DNA of 64,000 nucleotides from Morinoia aosen (Eukaryota > Arthropoda > Malacostraca > Amphipoda > Talitridae), in NCBI GenBank assembly GCA_030386875.1, contig CM059575.1, forward strand, positions 40,702,859-40,766,858. Direction: 5' to 3'. This document shows positions 11,177 to 22,335 of this stretch, one piece after another. The notes under the pieces were generated by a model. The model saw only the letters and a program-made list of their open reading frames with translations, made no database searches and was not told where the DNA came from. Position 1 is the first letter of the stretch. The number at the start of each line of letters is the position of its first letter. Position numbers and translations under genes: made by a program.

Positions 11177-11893
11177 AAAGACGAATTCATTGGACTATGT
11201 GACGTGCTAACTAATCGACGAGTAATATTACCCTTTTACCATTTTTTAACCTTTTACCATTGTTTTACCGTTGTTTATAAATAATGTTAAGAGATATAAT
11301 CATAATTTTAGAAGCGTTTTCTTGGCTATATGCAATATGCTTGCATTTATATTAATCTCAGTAATCAATGCGTTGTGTTTTAATATGTTAATCTTAATGT
11401 TGCTTTATGCTCAAGTAACTTGATGTAAATGTTAGACGTTTACCCCAGAGGAATTTGTACTGTCTCGTCTAGCTGTCGCTAAGACGTTTCATTAATTCTT
11501 TTCTCGGATTCACCCAGACATCCGTTTTGCTAAGTTGACAGTTTTAATCATGAACGATGCGCCGACGGCGAATTGCAAATCGCTGAGGTTGCTGTTCACC
11601 TTGCGAGATGGGTTGTTTTGACGCTGCGGCCGTATGCTGCGGTCTCGCGCCGAGCTATTTTTGCTCCGTCGGAATGTGCGGCAATCAGCAAATTTAGATT
11701 GCATTCATGAGAAAGGTGTCTTGTCAACGGTCACACATGATCAGCGTTTAATTGCTTTAGGCAAGACTATCGTGGTTCAATGACTCTTGAGAGTCAACCA
11801 AGATTGATACCAAATTATATGTTGTATTTATTTTTATTTTGTAACGGCCATGCTAATTTTTCTGTATCCTTCACTTGCAGGAGAGGGTGCTCG
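11177..11893 (+). other. Spacer between pol and the third frame
   Basis: About 0.7 kb with no long plus-strand frame. The last bases before 11880 are pyrimidine-rich and end in CACTTGCAG, a strong splice-acceptor-like sequence just upstream of the third frame. Some Gypsy lineages splice a subgenomic mRNA for their third frame; that use here is inference. Confidence 0.5.
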
Positions 11894-12190
11894 ATGGGTA
11901 ACGCACAGAGTAACATCGACGTAGATACCCTCGTATCGGCTTTATCAACACACTCCACAACCGTTAATGAACAGTGGGTCAAGGAAAACGCGGTAACCAA
12001 GATGGAGTTGCTCCCCGACCGACTGACGGACATCATCATAATGGGTCTTATCCTGTCTACGATGATTATGGGAACCGTCCTATACCATCTGAAGAAGGAG
12101 GTACAGACGTTGACAGCAACGCAACGAGAAAATTTTTCCTACGCGATGGTGCGGGGCAGGCCGCCAAGGGTCCTCCATCAGGACCAATAG
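11894..12190 (+). CDS. Small third frame: putative myristoylated membrane protein
   Basis: 98 residues. The start at 11894 is chosen over an in-frame ATG at 11780 because it follows a splice-acceptor-like site at 11880 and gives an N-terminus MGNAQS, which fits the N-myristoylation pattern MGxxxS. Residues about 45-66 are hydrophobic (IIIMGLILSTMIMGTVLY), a likely membrane segment, followed by LKKE and a basic tail. It sits where errantivirus-like Gypsy elements carry env, but is far too short and lacks a signal peptide, fusion peptide or Cys pattern. An alternative frame of 108 codons overlaps it (11974-12300). I do not recognise a family; function unknown. Confidence 0.45.
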   Translation: MGNAQSNIDVDTLVSALSTHSTTVNEQWVKENAVTKMELLPDRLTDIIIMGLILSTMIMGTVLYHLKKEVQTLTATQRENFSYAMVRGRPPRVLHQDQ

Positions 12191-13869
12191 TTAGAGTTGC
12201 GCGCGATCTTGTGGTGGTTAATGTGTCACACTTAGGGCGGGCTGGACGTCCCAGGGATGCAGGCCGTCCAAGTAAATCCGGTGGTGCGCGAAGAGTTTAG
12301 GTTGAAAAATGATAACGTTGAAGAATTTTATTTGAATTAATTGAAGATGTATTAACAGGAAAATTATAAGTGTTAGATTTTAAATTATTTGAAAATCTGG
12401 CGCGCGGTTAAATGAAATGCAAATCGCATGAAACACGCGATAAAATATGCGCGCAGTGTTCTCTTTAATGTATTTTTAAATCTATTTAACCCATGTGTTT
12501 AATTTAAGTATACTGGTTTTGATATTGACGCAAAAAAAAAAAAATTTTTTTTTAGCAAATGCTTTATTTGTTTTGGGTGTTAGACGTTTTGATGTTTCTA
12601 ATGTTAATATTTGTAAAAGGAAACGATCGAAACATGAAAATTTCTTGTCCCTAATGGTATTTAAAAATTTATTGCGATTAAATTATTTAATGTGTGAATT
12701 AATTCTAATAGGAGTTATTGCGGAAGTGGGTAATTAGTTGCGATCATGTAGGATGTTGTTTTATTTTTTTTTTTGGTCTTCCTTGGATTATTTTTATCAA
12801 TATGAAATGGCGTTTGACTTTTTGATCCTTACGACGTTCTTCTGGCCGTCAACGTGCAGTTTATTTATATGCACGGTAAGTCAGCAGCTTTGCTTTTTGC
12901 TTGTTCCAGTCGCTTTGCTTGTATGCTTTCTAATTATTAAGGTTTTGTTTTTTTAATTTTTGTTAGGAGTGTGTGAACTTGAATTTTTACCTGCAATTTC
13001 GTTTTGGATGGTTGTGGTAAATTGGTGATATGGTTTTTTACCAAGGAACGAATTTAAACATTATATCTGAAAGTACCAATAGAGACCGTTTTGGTTTAAG
13101 GTATGTTTTTTTTTCTTGAAATTAAGTATCTAAGTAAATTAATTTGGTTGTTCTTTCCGTAACGTAAAAAATTTTTTTTTTCTCCCCTGAGGACGTATTA
13201 GAGATAGTTTTTAATCTGTTGTTTGGTGATTGCGGTAACGGGTTTTGATTTATTACGGAAATGTTAGGCCATGATCTTTTAGAGGCGCGGGGTAAAAGTA
13301 TTAACGGTTCCTTCCTAACGGCTGTATCCGTTGAAGTTACGAAAATGTTCCCTTGTGTTTAACTTTTGAGGCGGTTTACCTATAATCTAAGTGCTTGCGT
13401 TATTCTATATCTTTTTGGTTATTGTAACCGTTCTTACTTGCCGTATTAGCGTGGCGTTGTTTCAAGTTAAAAGTGTTAACCTTAGTATTTTTAGTGTTTC
13501 AGTTAAACCTGGTATGCGTATAGTATTCGCTGGAAGCTACCTTGTTAATGCTTATTTCTTTTGCGTAAACCTACAATAATGCTTGGCTGGTGCGATTTAT
13601 CATTTGATTAGTATAATTTTTTTTATGATTATGGATGTTGTCACAGTTAACGTAAATTAACGTACAACGGTTACGAGCGATGTCATAATAGTTCTTTTGC
13701 GTTTAGAATTGAGAATTGTAGTAAAATACATTATTGTCAATTCATGACTTGATTGCTATAATTCTTTTCTTTTGTTCTTTCATTGATTGCTTCCATTTTG
13801 CGAATATTGAATTTCGGGTAACCGTTTTATTTTTTGTGGTATCCTGACAACTGTCGGGGGGGGGACATA
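12191..13869 (+). other. 3' non-coding part of the Gypsy element
   Basis: About 1.7 kb, very T-rich, with only short chance frames of hydrophobic residues. It ends in a run of nine or more G just before the 3' LTR, the polypurine tract expected for plus-strand priming. Confidence 0.7.
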
Positions 13870-14051
13870 TGTGCGGCCATCTCTGCACATGTCTGTATTC
13901 CGCGTCGTTCTGTATCTGTACGTCACTTATATAAAGGCTGCTAATGTCGAAGCCAGTTGCTCAATCCCTCAACATCTCGCCTTCTGTCAACATCTAGCTA
14001 AATAAACTCCGCGCCAAGCTCACAAGTGTTTCCTGTTCACCTGCACGTACA
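13870..14051 (+). repeat. 3' LTR of the Gypsy element
   Basis: 182 bp, identical by eye to 3840-4021, preceded by the G-rich polypurine tract and followed by the ACCA target duplication at 14052-14055. Confidence 0.95.
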
Positions 14052-16235
14052 ACCACTATTCCCCTGAAATATTTCAAGAAAAGCTATTCGACAGATGGAG
14101 TGTATTTCAAGGCATGGAAAACACCGATGATGTCAATCTACAAGTTTCACTTTTCAACGAAAATTTCGTATGAGCCCTTAACGAATGCGCACCCTTCACT
14201 ACGAAGAAAGTTAGGCCAAGAATTTCTAAATGGATAACAGACGAGATCAAACCGTTGAACAAAGCTAAAAGAAATTTGCAGCGTGAGTACAAACTGAACA
14301 AATCAGACTGTACGTTTCGAAAGATATATAAAGATCATGAGAAGATCCTTCGATGAAAAATTAGGGAAGCAAAACGAGACTACTTCCACAAAGAACTATT
14401 GGTGGCAAAACCAAATCCAAAAAGAACTTGGGAAATCATTAGAGAAGCTGCTCAGTATAAAAATTGCTGCTCAGACTGCGAAAGCACTTTTGATAACCCT
14501 TCAAAAACAGCGAATGACTTTAACACTTTCTTCTCAAAAGTTGGCGAAGATGTTTTCAATGAAGTATCCTGAACAGTTTCAGATACATCTACAGTTACAA
14601 ATCTGAGCGATGTTTCATCCCCAAATAACAGAAACAAATGGAGACCAAAGCCGGTTGGCGTCATAGAGATACGAAAAACCTTATACCCACGAAAAAATAC
14701 TAAAGCGACTGGGCATGGAGGCATTAGCCTCCAATGAATAAGACAGCTTCCCTGTCACAGCACCCCTCATTCGCTTGATAATAAATACATCTATAGCCAC
14801 AAACAAGTTTCCCGATCAATGGAAACTATCCATTATTAAACCATTACATAAATCTGGCGATATCGACACAGCGTCAAACTACAGACCAATCAGTCTCCTG
14901 CCTGTTATGTCAAAAACACTAGAAAAAGTAATAACAAACCAGCTCTCGTCTTACATAGACGAGTCACATCTACTTCACCGCAATCAAGATGCTTACAGGA
15001 GGAATACCAGTACTCAAGACAGGGCTTCATTTAAGCTAAACGTAACAGAAAAAATTTGCAATGATATTGACCAAAAAAAATAAACTCTCCTACTATTGCT
15101 TGATCTCTCCAAAGCTTTCGACAGTGTTGAGAATAAGAAACTTCTACAAAAAATTTCAAACCTCAGAATAGGCACTCAGTGTCTTGAAAGCTACCTGCTA
15201 AACCGCTCTCATGCAGTTTTCTTGAATAACAAAATGTCACCATTCATACCAAATAATTTTGGGGTTCCCCAAGGTTCAATCCTCGGCCCGCTACTATTTT
15301 CAATTTTCATCAATGATTTCCCCACCATGTTTTCCCCTCGCAAACACAAAAATCTCAATGTATCCTAATGACGTACAAATGGTCATGACAAGCTCAACAG
15401 CGGAATCAAAAGAAACATAAGCCAACACTGAAAACCTTCTGAGAAATCTGAAATTGTGGTATGACCATAATGGCCTCAAACTTAACGCGAGTAAAACTCA
15501 ATGTATTATTTTTGGATCACAGAATGCGACTAAAAATTTACCACCATTTAAGCTAACATTTGGAGACGATAAAACTGAACCAGAAAATAAGGTAAAAAAA
15601 TCTTGGTGTTTGGTTCAACAAAAGTATGACTTTCAATTCAAACGTAGAAACAATGTGCAACAAAATTAACGGAACCTTAATGTTCTCTAATCGCACCAAG
15701 AATACACTTGACGAAAAATCTAGGTTATTAGTGATTCGTTCTTTAGTTTTAGCGCGTCTGGACTACTACAGTCTAGTGTGGGGAGATTTACCTCAATACC
15801 GCCAAGAAGAGTTGCAAAACTGTATTAACTTCGCCCCCAAAGTGGCACGCAAAAGAAATTTCAAAAAATACGATCATGCCACCCCTCTTTTACGAAATCT
15901 CGTCTGGATCCCAATCCCGAACAGATTCATCATCCAAAAAGCTCGACGAAAGTTCTCCTCTCTGTACCTCCCTCAGAGTAATGTAGATGTAAAATTTTTT
16001 CCATCTAATATACCAAACAAAAAACCAGATCGGAGGAATGATGTCTTGGTCAGTTGCCGTTCATCTAACGTGGGACAAAAAGCTCTCTCTGTTTCTGGAG
16101 CTTTTTTTGGGGACAAGCTTTCCCAGCATATCAAAAACTCTAAAACTGTAAGAGAATTTAGAGTAAATGTGTCACGTAATTTTGCATCTCTGTCATAATA
16201 ATGATAATAATAATAATAATAATAATAATAATTAT
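14052..16235 (+). pseudogene. LINE-A, 3' half: reverse transcriptase and C-terminal domain, TAA tail
   Basis: The continuation of LINE-A after the Gypsy insertion. Visible RT motifs: FPDQWKLSIIKPLHKSGD, NYRPISLLPVMSKTLEKV, LDLSKAFDSV and FGVPQGSILGPLLFSIFIND. The catalytic YADD box is damaged: near 15359 it reads MYPND in one frame and lies next to stops. Later come GLKLNASKTQCIIF and a C-terminal stretch (SLVLARLDYYSLVWGDL; KALSVSGAFFGDKL) of the CR1/L2 type. Several stops and frame changes are present (for example near 14172, 14351, 14568, 15080, 15366 and 15595). The copy ends in a (TAA)n tail at about 16195-16235. Clearly inactive. Confidence 0.85.
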
Positions 16236-16468
16236 AATGAAGGCATCTACGGATGCTTTATTCCCAATTTCAAGCCTGATACGTATCACCTTGTACATTA
16301 GACTTTCAAATGCCTTATAACTAACGCCAGGACGTTATGACGCTTTCCCCCGGTCGAGACCGGTACTCATTTCAGACACCTGGGTAGAGTGGGGTATTGT
16401 GCTTAGAATTTTTCCCCTATACCCAACAGAAAAAATCGCCACTAGCGCCGGGACTCGAACCAGGGTGC
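16236..16468 (-). mobile_element. tRNA-derived SINE remnant
   Basis: Read on the minus strand, a perfect pol III B box (GGTTCGAGTCC, about 16447-16457) is followed by a conserved-looking GC-rich block (ACCGGTCTCGACCGGGG) and ends ...GAATAAAGCATC, close to the ATT-type microsatellite shared with the LINE-A tail. No A box is present, because the next palindrome begins at about 16468, so the SINE seems 5'-truncated. It is not a tRNA gene: no full cloverleaf is visible. The family was not identified. Confidence 0.5.
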
Positions 16469-17311
16469 GCTCGTGTCAAAAGCTTGCCTCTGCCCCCCTT
16501 CTATCATGATCACCTGTGCTGCATGCCAGATACCACCAGATCTTGCATAAACCTGCGATGCATGCCAGATACCGTCAATAACTACCGTATTGTGTTCTCT
16601 TATTTCCCTTATACTGTATATTCTTTATAAAAAGTGTTATCGACAGTCGGATATTAGGAAACACGTTTGGCATTTCAGAAATCTCACCAGCAGCCCCTGA
16701 AATTTTGGCCACTAGATCTTCCTTACATTTCCTTTCAAAACGTTTTTGCTGAAACCTTTTAATCGAACATCACTCAAAGGAAATTTCATCGTAGTACACC
16801 CTCGTACATTAGAAGTGTTTATAACGTAAATTTAAACTAAATATTGGGAGTAATTGTATAGTAAAATTTCATACTTCAAAACAATTAACTGCTAATATCT
16901 CGAAAACCAAAAAGTGATCTGAAAATTTCATAGAAAAAAATTGTTTATCTGGTCATATTCTTCTGGTGAAATTATGAACCTCTTGTCGTAAAACATCCTG
17001 CACAAACTAACATTATCTCCGTACAGTTAGCCAGCAGGTTGTAATTATATTAACTTGATAAATCTGAACACGTCAGTGGTTTGCTTTAATCGCAACCGTA
17101 TCAGAAACTTAAAAACGAAGGAAATTCCGATAAAATTTATCATCTTCACTGTGAAAATGTTTTGGAGTCCAGTTCCATCCTCAGTTCAAACGAAAAACAA
17201 AGGAATTTCGTCTGAAATATAAGATCAAAGTAAAATGGATTGTAGGTACTACAAATACATCATGTAAGTAAAAATACAATGTATGAGACGGACAAAAACA
17301 AAGAATAAAAA

Positions 17312-17628
17312 GTCCCGCAAAAGAATGAAATTCTCAAAACTTATGACGAAAATTACGACAGCAATAGATAATTGTAAAATTCGTAATATTTTTGTCTTTT
17401 TATCCAAATAAACAAAGTTTCGATAGAGAATGATCTGTAGCGGTATCTGGCATGCGTCGCAGGTGTATGCAAGACCGCTATTTTCTACAGGTCATTCATT
17501 CTCTTTCGAAACTTCATGTTTATTTGGATAAAAAGACAAAGATATTACGAATTTTACAATTATATATTGCTGTCGTAATTTTCGTCATAAGTTTTGAGAA
17601 TTTCATTAGTATTTCATTCTTTTGCGGG
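17312..17628. repeat. Inner palindrome with hairpin motif at its centre
   Basis: The left arm (about 17312-17440) and right arm (about 17485-17628) are near-perfect reverse complements around a centre at about 17460. The centre, about 17440-17478, is a shorter hairpin-capable motif: GCGGT pairs with ACCGC, and GCAT with ATGC inside. The same motif occurs at both ends of the outer palindrome. Confidence 0.75.
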
Positions 17629-17777
17629 AATATAAATACCAGATATCAACTGAACACGCACGTTTAAAGACTGTTCGTTTTATCTAACAATAGTTCGTCG
17701 TCAAGCAAAGTGAACAATATTTATATTCAAAAAGGTGTCATTACTTAGTTATTACATAATTAAGTTAATAATTCAAT

Positions 17778-17940
17778 GTTCGTATATCTCCTGCCGATTT
17801 CAAAATTTTAGACTCAGCTTCAACCCCGCATGACCTCAGAATTTTAGAGTCCTTGCATATCTTCAAGCGAAACCCTCATATGAACAATATGGACAGTTCG
17901 TACCTTTTGCAAATAGTGAGTAGGTAGATTCCTCGACAGA
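17778..17940 (+). pseudogene. PLE endonuclease C-terminal remnant
   Basis: Matches the 3' coding end of the PLE at 52080-53000: ...CCGATTTCAAAATTTTAGA..., a TGACCTCAGAATTTTAGAGTC block, then the terminal ACAGTTCGTACC and GCAAATAGT blocks. In better copies this region encodes the end of the GIY-YIG endonuclease domain (DFKILES...DLRILES). Too short and broken to be coding. Confidence 0.55.
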
Positions 17941-18904
17941 ACCAGCCTAATTTCATTTCATACATATGTGTCACATGTATTCTTTTTGTGCTTCTGTATT
18001 TTTTTCTTTGTTTTTGTCCGTCTCATACTTTGTATTTTTACTTACATGATATGTTTGTAGTACCTACAATCCATTTTCCTTCGATCATATATTTCAGACG
18101 AAATTCCTTTGTTTTTCGTTTGAACTGATGATGGAACTGGACTCCGAAACGTTTTCATAGTGAAGATGATAAATTTTATCGGAATTTCCTTCGTTGTCAA
18201 GTCTCTGATAAAGTTGCGATTAAAGCAAACCACTGATATGTTCAGATTTATTAAGTTAATATAATTACAACCTGCTGGCTAACTGTACGGAGATAATGCT
18301 AGTTTGTGCAGGATGTTTTACGACAAGAGGTTCACAATTTCACCAGCAGAATATGACCAGATAAACAATTTTTTTTCTATGAAATTTTCAGAACACTTTT
18401 GGGTTTTCGAGATATTAGCAGTTAATTGTTTTAAAGAATGAAATTTTACGATTCAATTACTCTCAGTATTTAGTTTGAATTTACGTTATCAACACTTCTA
18501 ATGTACGAGGGTGTACTACGATGAAATTTCCTTTGAGTGATGTTCGATTGAAAGGTTTCAGCAAAAACGTTTTGAATGGAAATGTAAGGAAGATCTCGTG
18601 GCCAAAATTTCAGAGGCTGCTGGTGAGATTTAGGAAATGCCAGACGTGTTTCCTAATATCCGACTGTCGTTAACACTTTTTATATAGAATATACAGTATA
18701 AGGGAAATAAGAGAACATAATACGGTAGTTATTGGCGGTATCTGGCATGCATCGCAGGTGTATGCAAGATCTGGCGGTATCTGGCATGCAGCACAGGTGA
18801 TCATGATAGAATGGGAGCAGAGACAAGCTTTTGACACGAGCGCAAAAAGGGGCTGCATGAACGGAGGCGGATTCGATTGCCGCGTGGCTACGACAGGCCG
18901 GCAG

Positions 18905-19100
18905 CATTGCGGTGTGAATTTCCCCTTTACCTGTAATTTTAATTTTCCGGGAATTTCTGCTAGAAAATTAGAAATTACTCCATTTCACGTTTGCTCAGCC
19001 ATTCTAATATTGATCTTACTCATTTCTGTCGACTCTATTGAGCACCGCAGCCGTCAGTTTAATGCAGCGGAATAAAGTTTTTTTCCATAACTAGGAGTAT
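18905..19100 (+). repeat. Dispersed repeat, second copy inverted at 54005-54175
   Basis: Shares ATTTCTGCTAGAAA, TTCTAATATTGATCTT and a closing GCAGCGGAATAAAG with the reverse complement of about 54005-54175. The AATAAA-bearing end suggests the 3' end of a transcribed element, but the class is unknown. The following 19100-19219 is AT-rich with nothing recognised. Confidence 0.5.
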
Positions 19101-19219
19101 TTCCTCATCCTTATTTTTCTCTTTTTTGTATTTATATTTAACGTTCGCCAATATATAGGTTTATCGATGTAAAGGCGTTCTATGTTTCTTTTCTAATTTC
19201 TCAACTTTGCGAAACAGTT

Positions 19220-20655
19220 GAAGTTCATCTCGTGATAAAGTTCGAAGAAATTCACTCAACATTTTATTAGAACACTGTCAATCGTTAAAAAGTACTACCT
19301 ATGAAGTCTAAAAAACGCAACGTTTCGATGTACAAACATCATCATCGGGCTGAAAATGTACAGAAAAATTGATCGGTCACATTGGTAAAATGCAAATCTA
19401 ATTCTTAAGCTATATGAGACTAGAATGAAAAATGAAATCACAGCACAAAACATTATACAAGTGACTAGATATAAAGTCTGTACTACAAAAATATGTATAC
19501 ACAAGATCAGGTACAGTAATAGTATTGCACACTATAGATGTTCACTGGACGAGCGATAGGGGCGAAATGACTGGACAAGCAGTGGCCTCGGACTACTAAG
19601 ATGCGGTTTTAGTAAATAATTTTAGAGTAAAAAAGTCATTAGTGTTTTCGTTGAGGACAGGCTTAAGTTTATGGATGTGTAACGCTTCTATAATTTGAAT
19701 ATGCTCTTTTTTAGTCACGTTTTATAAGATTTTTGTGTTAGGGTATAGATCTTCATTTGATGGTTTGCAACTATGGTCAATGCGAAAATGGTTGAAAATC
19801 GAACCTTGGTTTTTATGGGCGGTTAATCTTTGCCTCAGGGTCATCCTGGTCAAGCCAATGTAACATTTATTGAGAGACTTACATTCTCTTCTGTCACACA
19901 TAAATTGGTAAATTACATTGGCCCTGTCCAGATCGATAACCCTAGATGCTGACATATTATTTTTCACTAAGAGGTCACTGATTTTGCGGTTTTTATAATA
20001 TACACAGACTTTAATTGACATATCCGGATCTGTTGGCTTAACAAAGGTTTTAACAATGTTCTTAAAGACTCGTTCATCAATTTTGTAATTCTTGTGCATT
20101 TGGTTTTTATAAAAGATACTAACATTGCGAGAAATAAGTTCAGAATTATTTTTATTGCCCAAGGTTCGGTTCAAAAATTACCAATGATTCTATCAATGAG
20201 AGTATTAAGAAAATTATTGTTAAACAGCAACCGCTTAATTCTAAGCACTTCTGAATGAAAGCTTGACCAGCTGCTACACACCTTTTACGCTCTATTTATT
20301 AAAGTATGTATAACACCTTCTTTGTACATTTGTGGAGCATCACAGTCATAATTTATAGTTTCATCTGCATTAGATTGCTTAACGTAAACTGATCTATGAA
20401 AAGTACCATGAGACGCCTCAATCAAAACATCTAAAAATGGCATCTTCCCATGCACGCCCAACTCAAACGTAAAATTCAACACAGATTTTTCAGACATCAA
20501 ATTTCTTAACATCTCCTACTGCGCCAGGCCATCTACTTCAACAAAAATATCATCTACATATCTACAGTACAATGACGGCTAAGTAGGCAAGGTGTTCATA
20601 ACGAGATTTTCCACGTACGACATGTAGAAGTTGGCAAAAGTGGGCCCTAACGGGG
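19220..20655 (-). mobile_element. Penelope-like element, minus-strand arm (5'-truncated)
   Basis: One arm of a head-to-head PLE pair. On the minus strand: RT palm end (GPTFANFYMSYVEN near 20650), thumb region (SVLNFTFELGVHGKMPFLDVL, about 20285-20512), linker, then the GIY-YIG endonuclease (VIYQFMCDRRECK, NKCYIGLTRMTLRQRL, about 19722-20174) and a 3' UTR to about 19220. PLEs use a telomerase-like RT and this endonuclease for target-primed insertion. The arm begins inside the RT, at the junction near 20655 with the plus-strand arm. A few stops and frame changes break it. Confidence 0.85.
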
Positions 20656-22007
20656 AACAAGTATGCATTGTTTAAGCATGACGATTATAAACAAAAATTT
20701 GATTGCATACTCGCAGATCATACTAAGTTTGAGCGTTTGAAAAAGGATCCGGCAGAGAAATTGAAGAAAAGACTGAAAGAACTGATTTCTACTGTTAACG
20801 CTGTTCCAAATAATTATAATTTGAGAAAGCTGGAAGGACATTTTCAACCCGGGTACATCTATGGTAACGCAAAAATTCATAAAAATCAAAATAATCCTCC
20901 GTTAAGGCCAATAATATCACAGGTCTTCGCTGTCACCTATCCTGTTGCTAAGACTTTGAATTGAATGATAACGCCGTATATTCCACAGAAACATATGATA
21001 CGTTCATCGGATGAGTTAGTTGCCATGTTGCGCAGTAAAGCCCCGAATTAGACGTCGAATCTTTGTTTACAAATGTACCCGTTGCAAAAAAACTATTAAG
21101 ATAATTTTAGATTGCTTATATAATAATGACGACCTTTCTCCACCTAATTTGTTTCCTCGTCATATTTTGAAGGAACTCCTTGCAATGTGCACGACTGAAG
21201 CCCCTTTTCGGCATATTGATGGTAGCTTGTTCCGTCAGGTGGATGGCGTTGCCATGGGTTCCCCGTTAGGGCCCACTTTTGCCAACTTCTACATGTCGTA
21301 CGTGGAAAATCTTGTTATGAACACCTTGCCTAATGAGCCATCATTGTACTGTAGATATGTAGATGATATTTTTGTTGATGTAGATGACCTGGCGCAGTAG
21401 GAGATGTTAAGAAATTTGATGTCTGAAAAATCTGTGTTGAATTTTACGTTTGAGTTGGGCGTGCACGGGAAGCTGCCATTTTTAGATGTATTGATTGAGG
21501 CGTCTCATAGTACTTTTCATAGATCAGTTTACGTTAAGCAATCAAATGCAGGTGAAACTATAAATTATGAATGTGATGCTCCGCAAATGTACAAAGAGGG
21601 TGTTATACACACTTTAATAAATAGAGCGTATAAGGTGTGTAGCAGCTGGTAAAGCTTTCATTCAGAAGTGCTTAGAATTAAGCGGTTACTGGTTAACAAA
21701 AATTTTTCGAATACTTTCATTGATAGAACCATTGGTAATTTTTTGAACCGAACTTTGGGCAATAAAAATAATCCTGAACTTATTTCTCGCAATGTTAGTA
21801 TCTTTTATGAAAACCAAATGCACAGGAATTACAAAATTGATGAACGAGTCTTTAAGAACATTGGTAAAACCTTTGTTAAACCAACAGATCCGGTTATGCC
21901 AATTAAAGTCTGTGTGTATTATAAAAACCGCAAAATCAGTGACCTCTTAGTGAAAAATAATATGTCAGCATCTAGGGTTATCGATCTGGACAAGGCCAAT
22001 GTAATTT
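20656..22007 (+). mobile_element. Penelope-like element, plus-strand arm, 5' part
   Basis: The other arm of the pair. Frames at 20668-20964, 21020-21400, 21404-21652 and 21668-22063 together show the PLE RT in order: KHDDYKQKFDCILADHTKFE, NNPPLRPIISQV, then QVDGVAMGSPLGPTFANFYM and YCRYVDDIFVD (catalytic YVDD), then the thumb (FTFELGVHGKLPFLDVL) and linker (KIDERVFKNIGKTFVKPTDP). Several stops and small frame changes are present. The arm stops at ...GCCAATGTAATTT (22007), exactly where the minus arm continues into VIYQFMCDRRECK; the missing 3' part is found at 44058 after the 22-kb insertion. Confidence 0.85.
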
Positions 22008-22335
22008 TGTCGAAAAAATGCCCTTTTTATTTATTTGGGTATATGGGAGAAAAACTTAATTAGTTTTAATTACGAACACTTCAATAGTAAAGCAGACAAT
22101 AACGTATCTTACAAACGGCATAGTGACTCTCACTGTCGACATTTTCTTCTTCGCCACTGAACTTTCCTCCTAGCTACTCGTCAGATCCAACTTCAGATCT
22201 CGGGGGCCCAAAATCAGCAGACCATCTTCATCCTTCACCGCTAGCGCCTCAATTTCTGGACTTCTGACGCTCCGCTACCTCACCATCCGGCACGGCTTCT
22301 TCCGCCGTCCGTCCATTCAGTGTGTTCTTGTCTTG
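22008..22335. other. Left unique end of the 22-kb insertion
   Basis: An AT-rich terminus (22008-22110) followed by a more GC-rich stretch (22130-22330). On the minus strand the latter is open for about 34 codons (KDEDGLLILGPRDLKLDLTS, then a stop near 22173), which looks exon-like but is too short to identify. A minus-strand promoter/intron cassette in the adjacent array copy points toward this end. Confidence 0.4.

Larger units (their letters stand above)
3840..14051 (+). mobile_element. Ty3/Gypsy LTR retrotransposon, looks whole and young
   Basis: A 10.2-kb Metaviridae-type element inserted in LINE-A. Two 182-bp LTRs (3840-4021 and 13870-14051) begin TGTG, end TACA and are identical by eye. 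Four bases, ACCA, are duplicated on both sides (3836-3839, 14052-14055). Order: LTR, ~1.4-kb leader, gag, pol with protease-RT-RNase H-integrase, a small third frame, ~1.7 kb of non-coding DNA, a G-rich polypurine tract (about 13856-13865), LTR. The domain order places it in Ty3/Gypsy, not Copia or BEL. The main frames are open and I count no obvious breaks. Identical LTRs mean a very recent insertion. Confidence 0.95.
16468..18842. repeat. Large imperfect palindrome, ~840-bp arms
   Basis: The left arm (about 16468-17310) and the right arm (about 17990-18842) are reverse complements with scattered substitutions and short indels, roughly 90% by eye. The ~680-bp spacer itself holds a second palindrome (17312-17628) and a PLE endonuclease remnant. 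Both outer ends carry a GGTATCTGGCATGC-type motif. The right arm has CTGATGA...GAAACG at 18125-18151, like the PLEs below, so the structure is probably the inverted-arm end of a PLE. No long frames. Confidence 0.75.

Noticed and set aside
12495-12956. Hydrophobic frames after the third Gypsy frame as a possible envelope gene
   Set aside because: Phe/Leu content comes from T-rich DNA. There is no signal peptide, glycosylation cluster or Cys pattern, and each is under 85 codons.
16440-16470. A possible tRNA gene on the minus strand (perfect B box)
   Set aside because: No A box, D-arm or acceptor stem at the right distances. A SINE remnant fits better.
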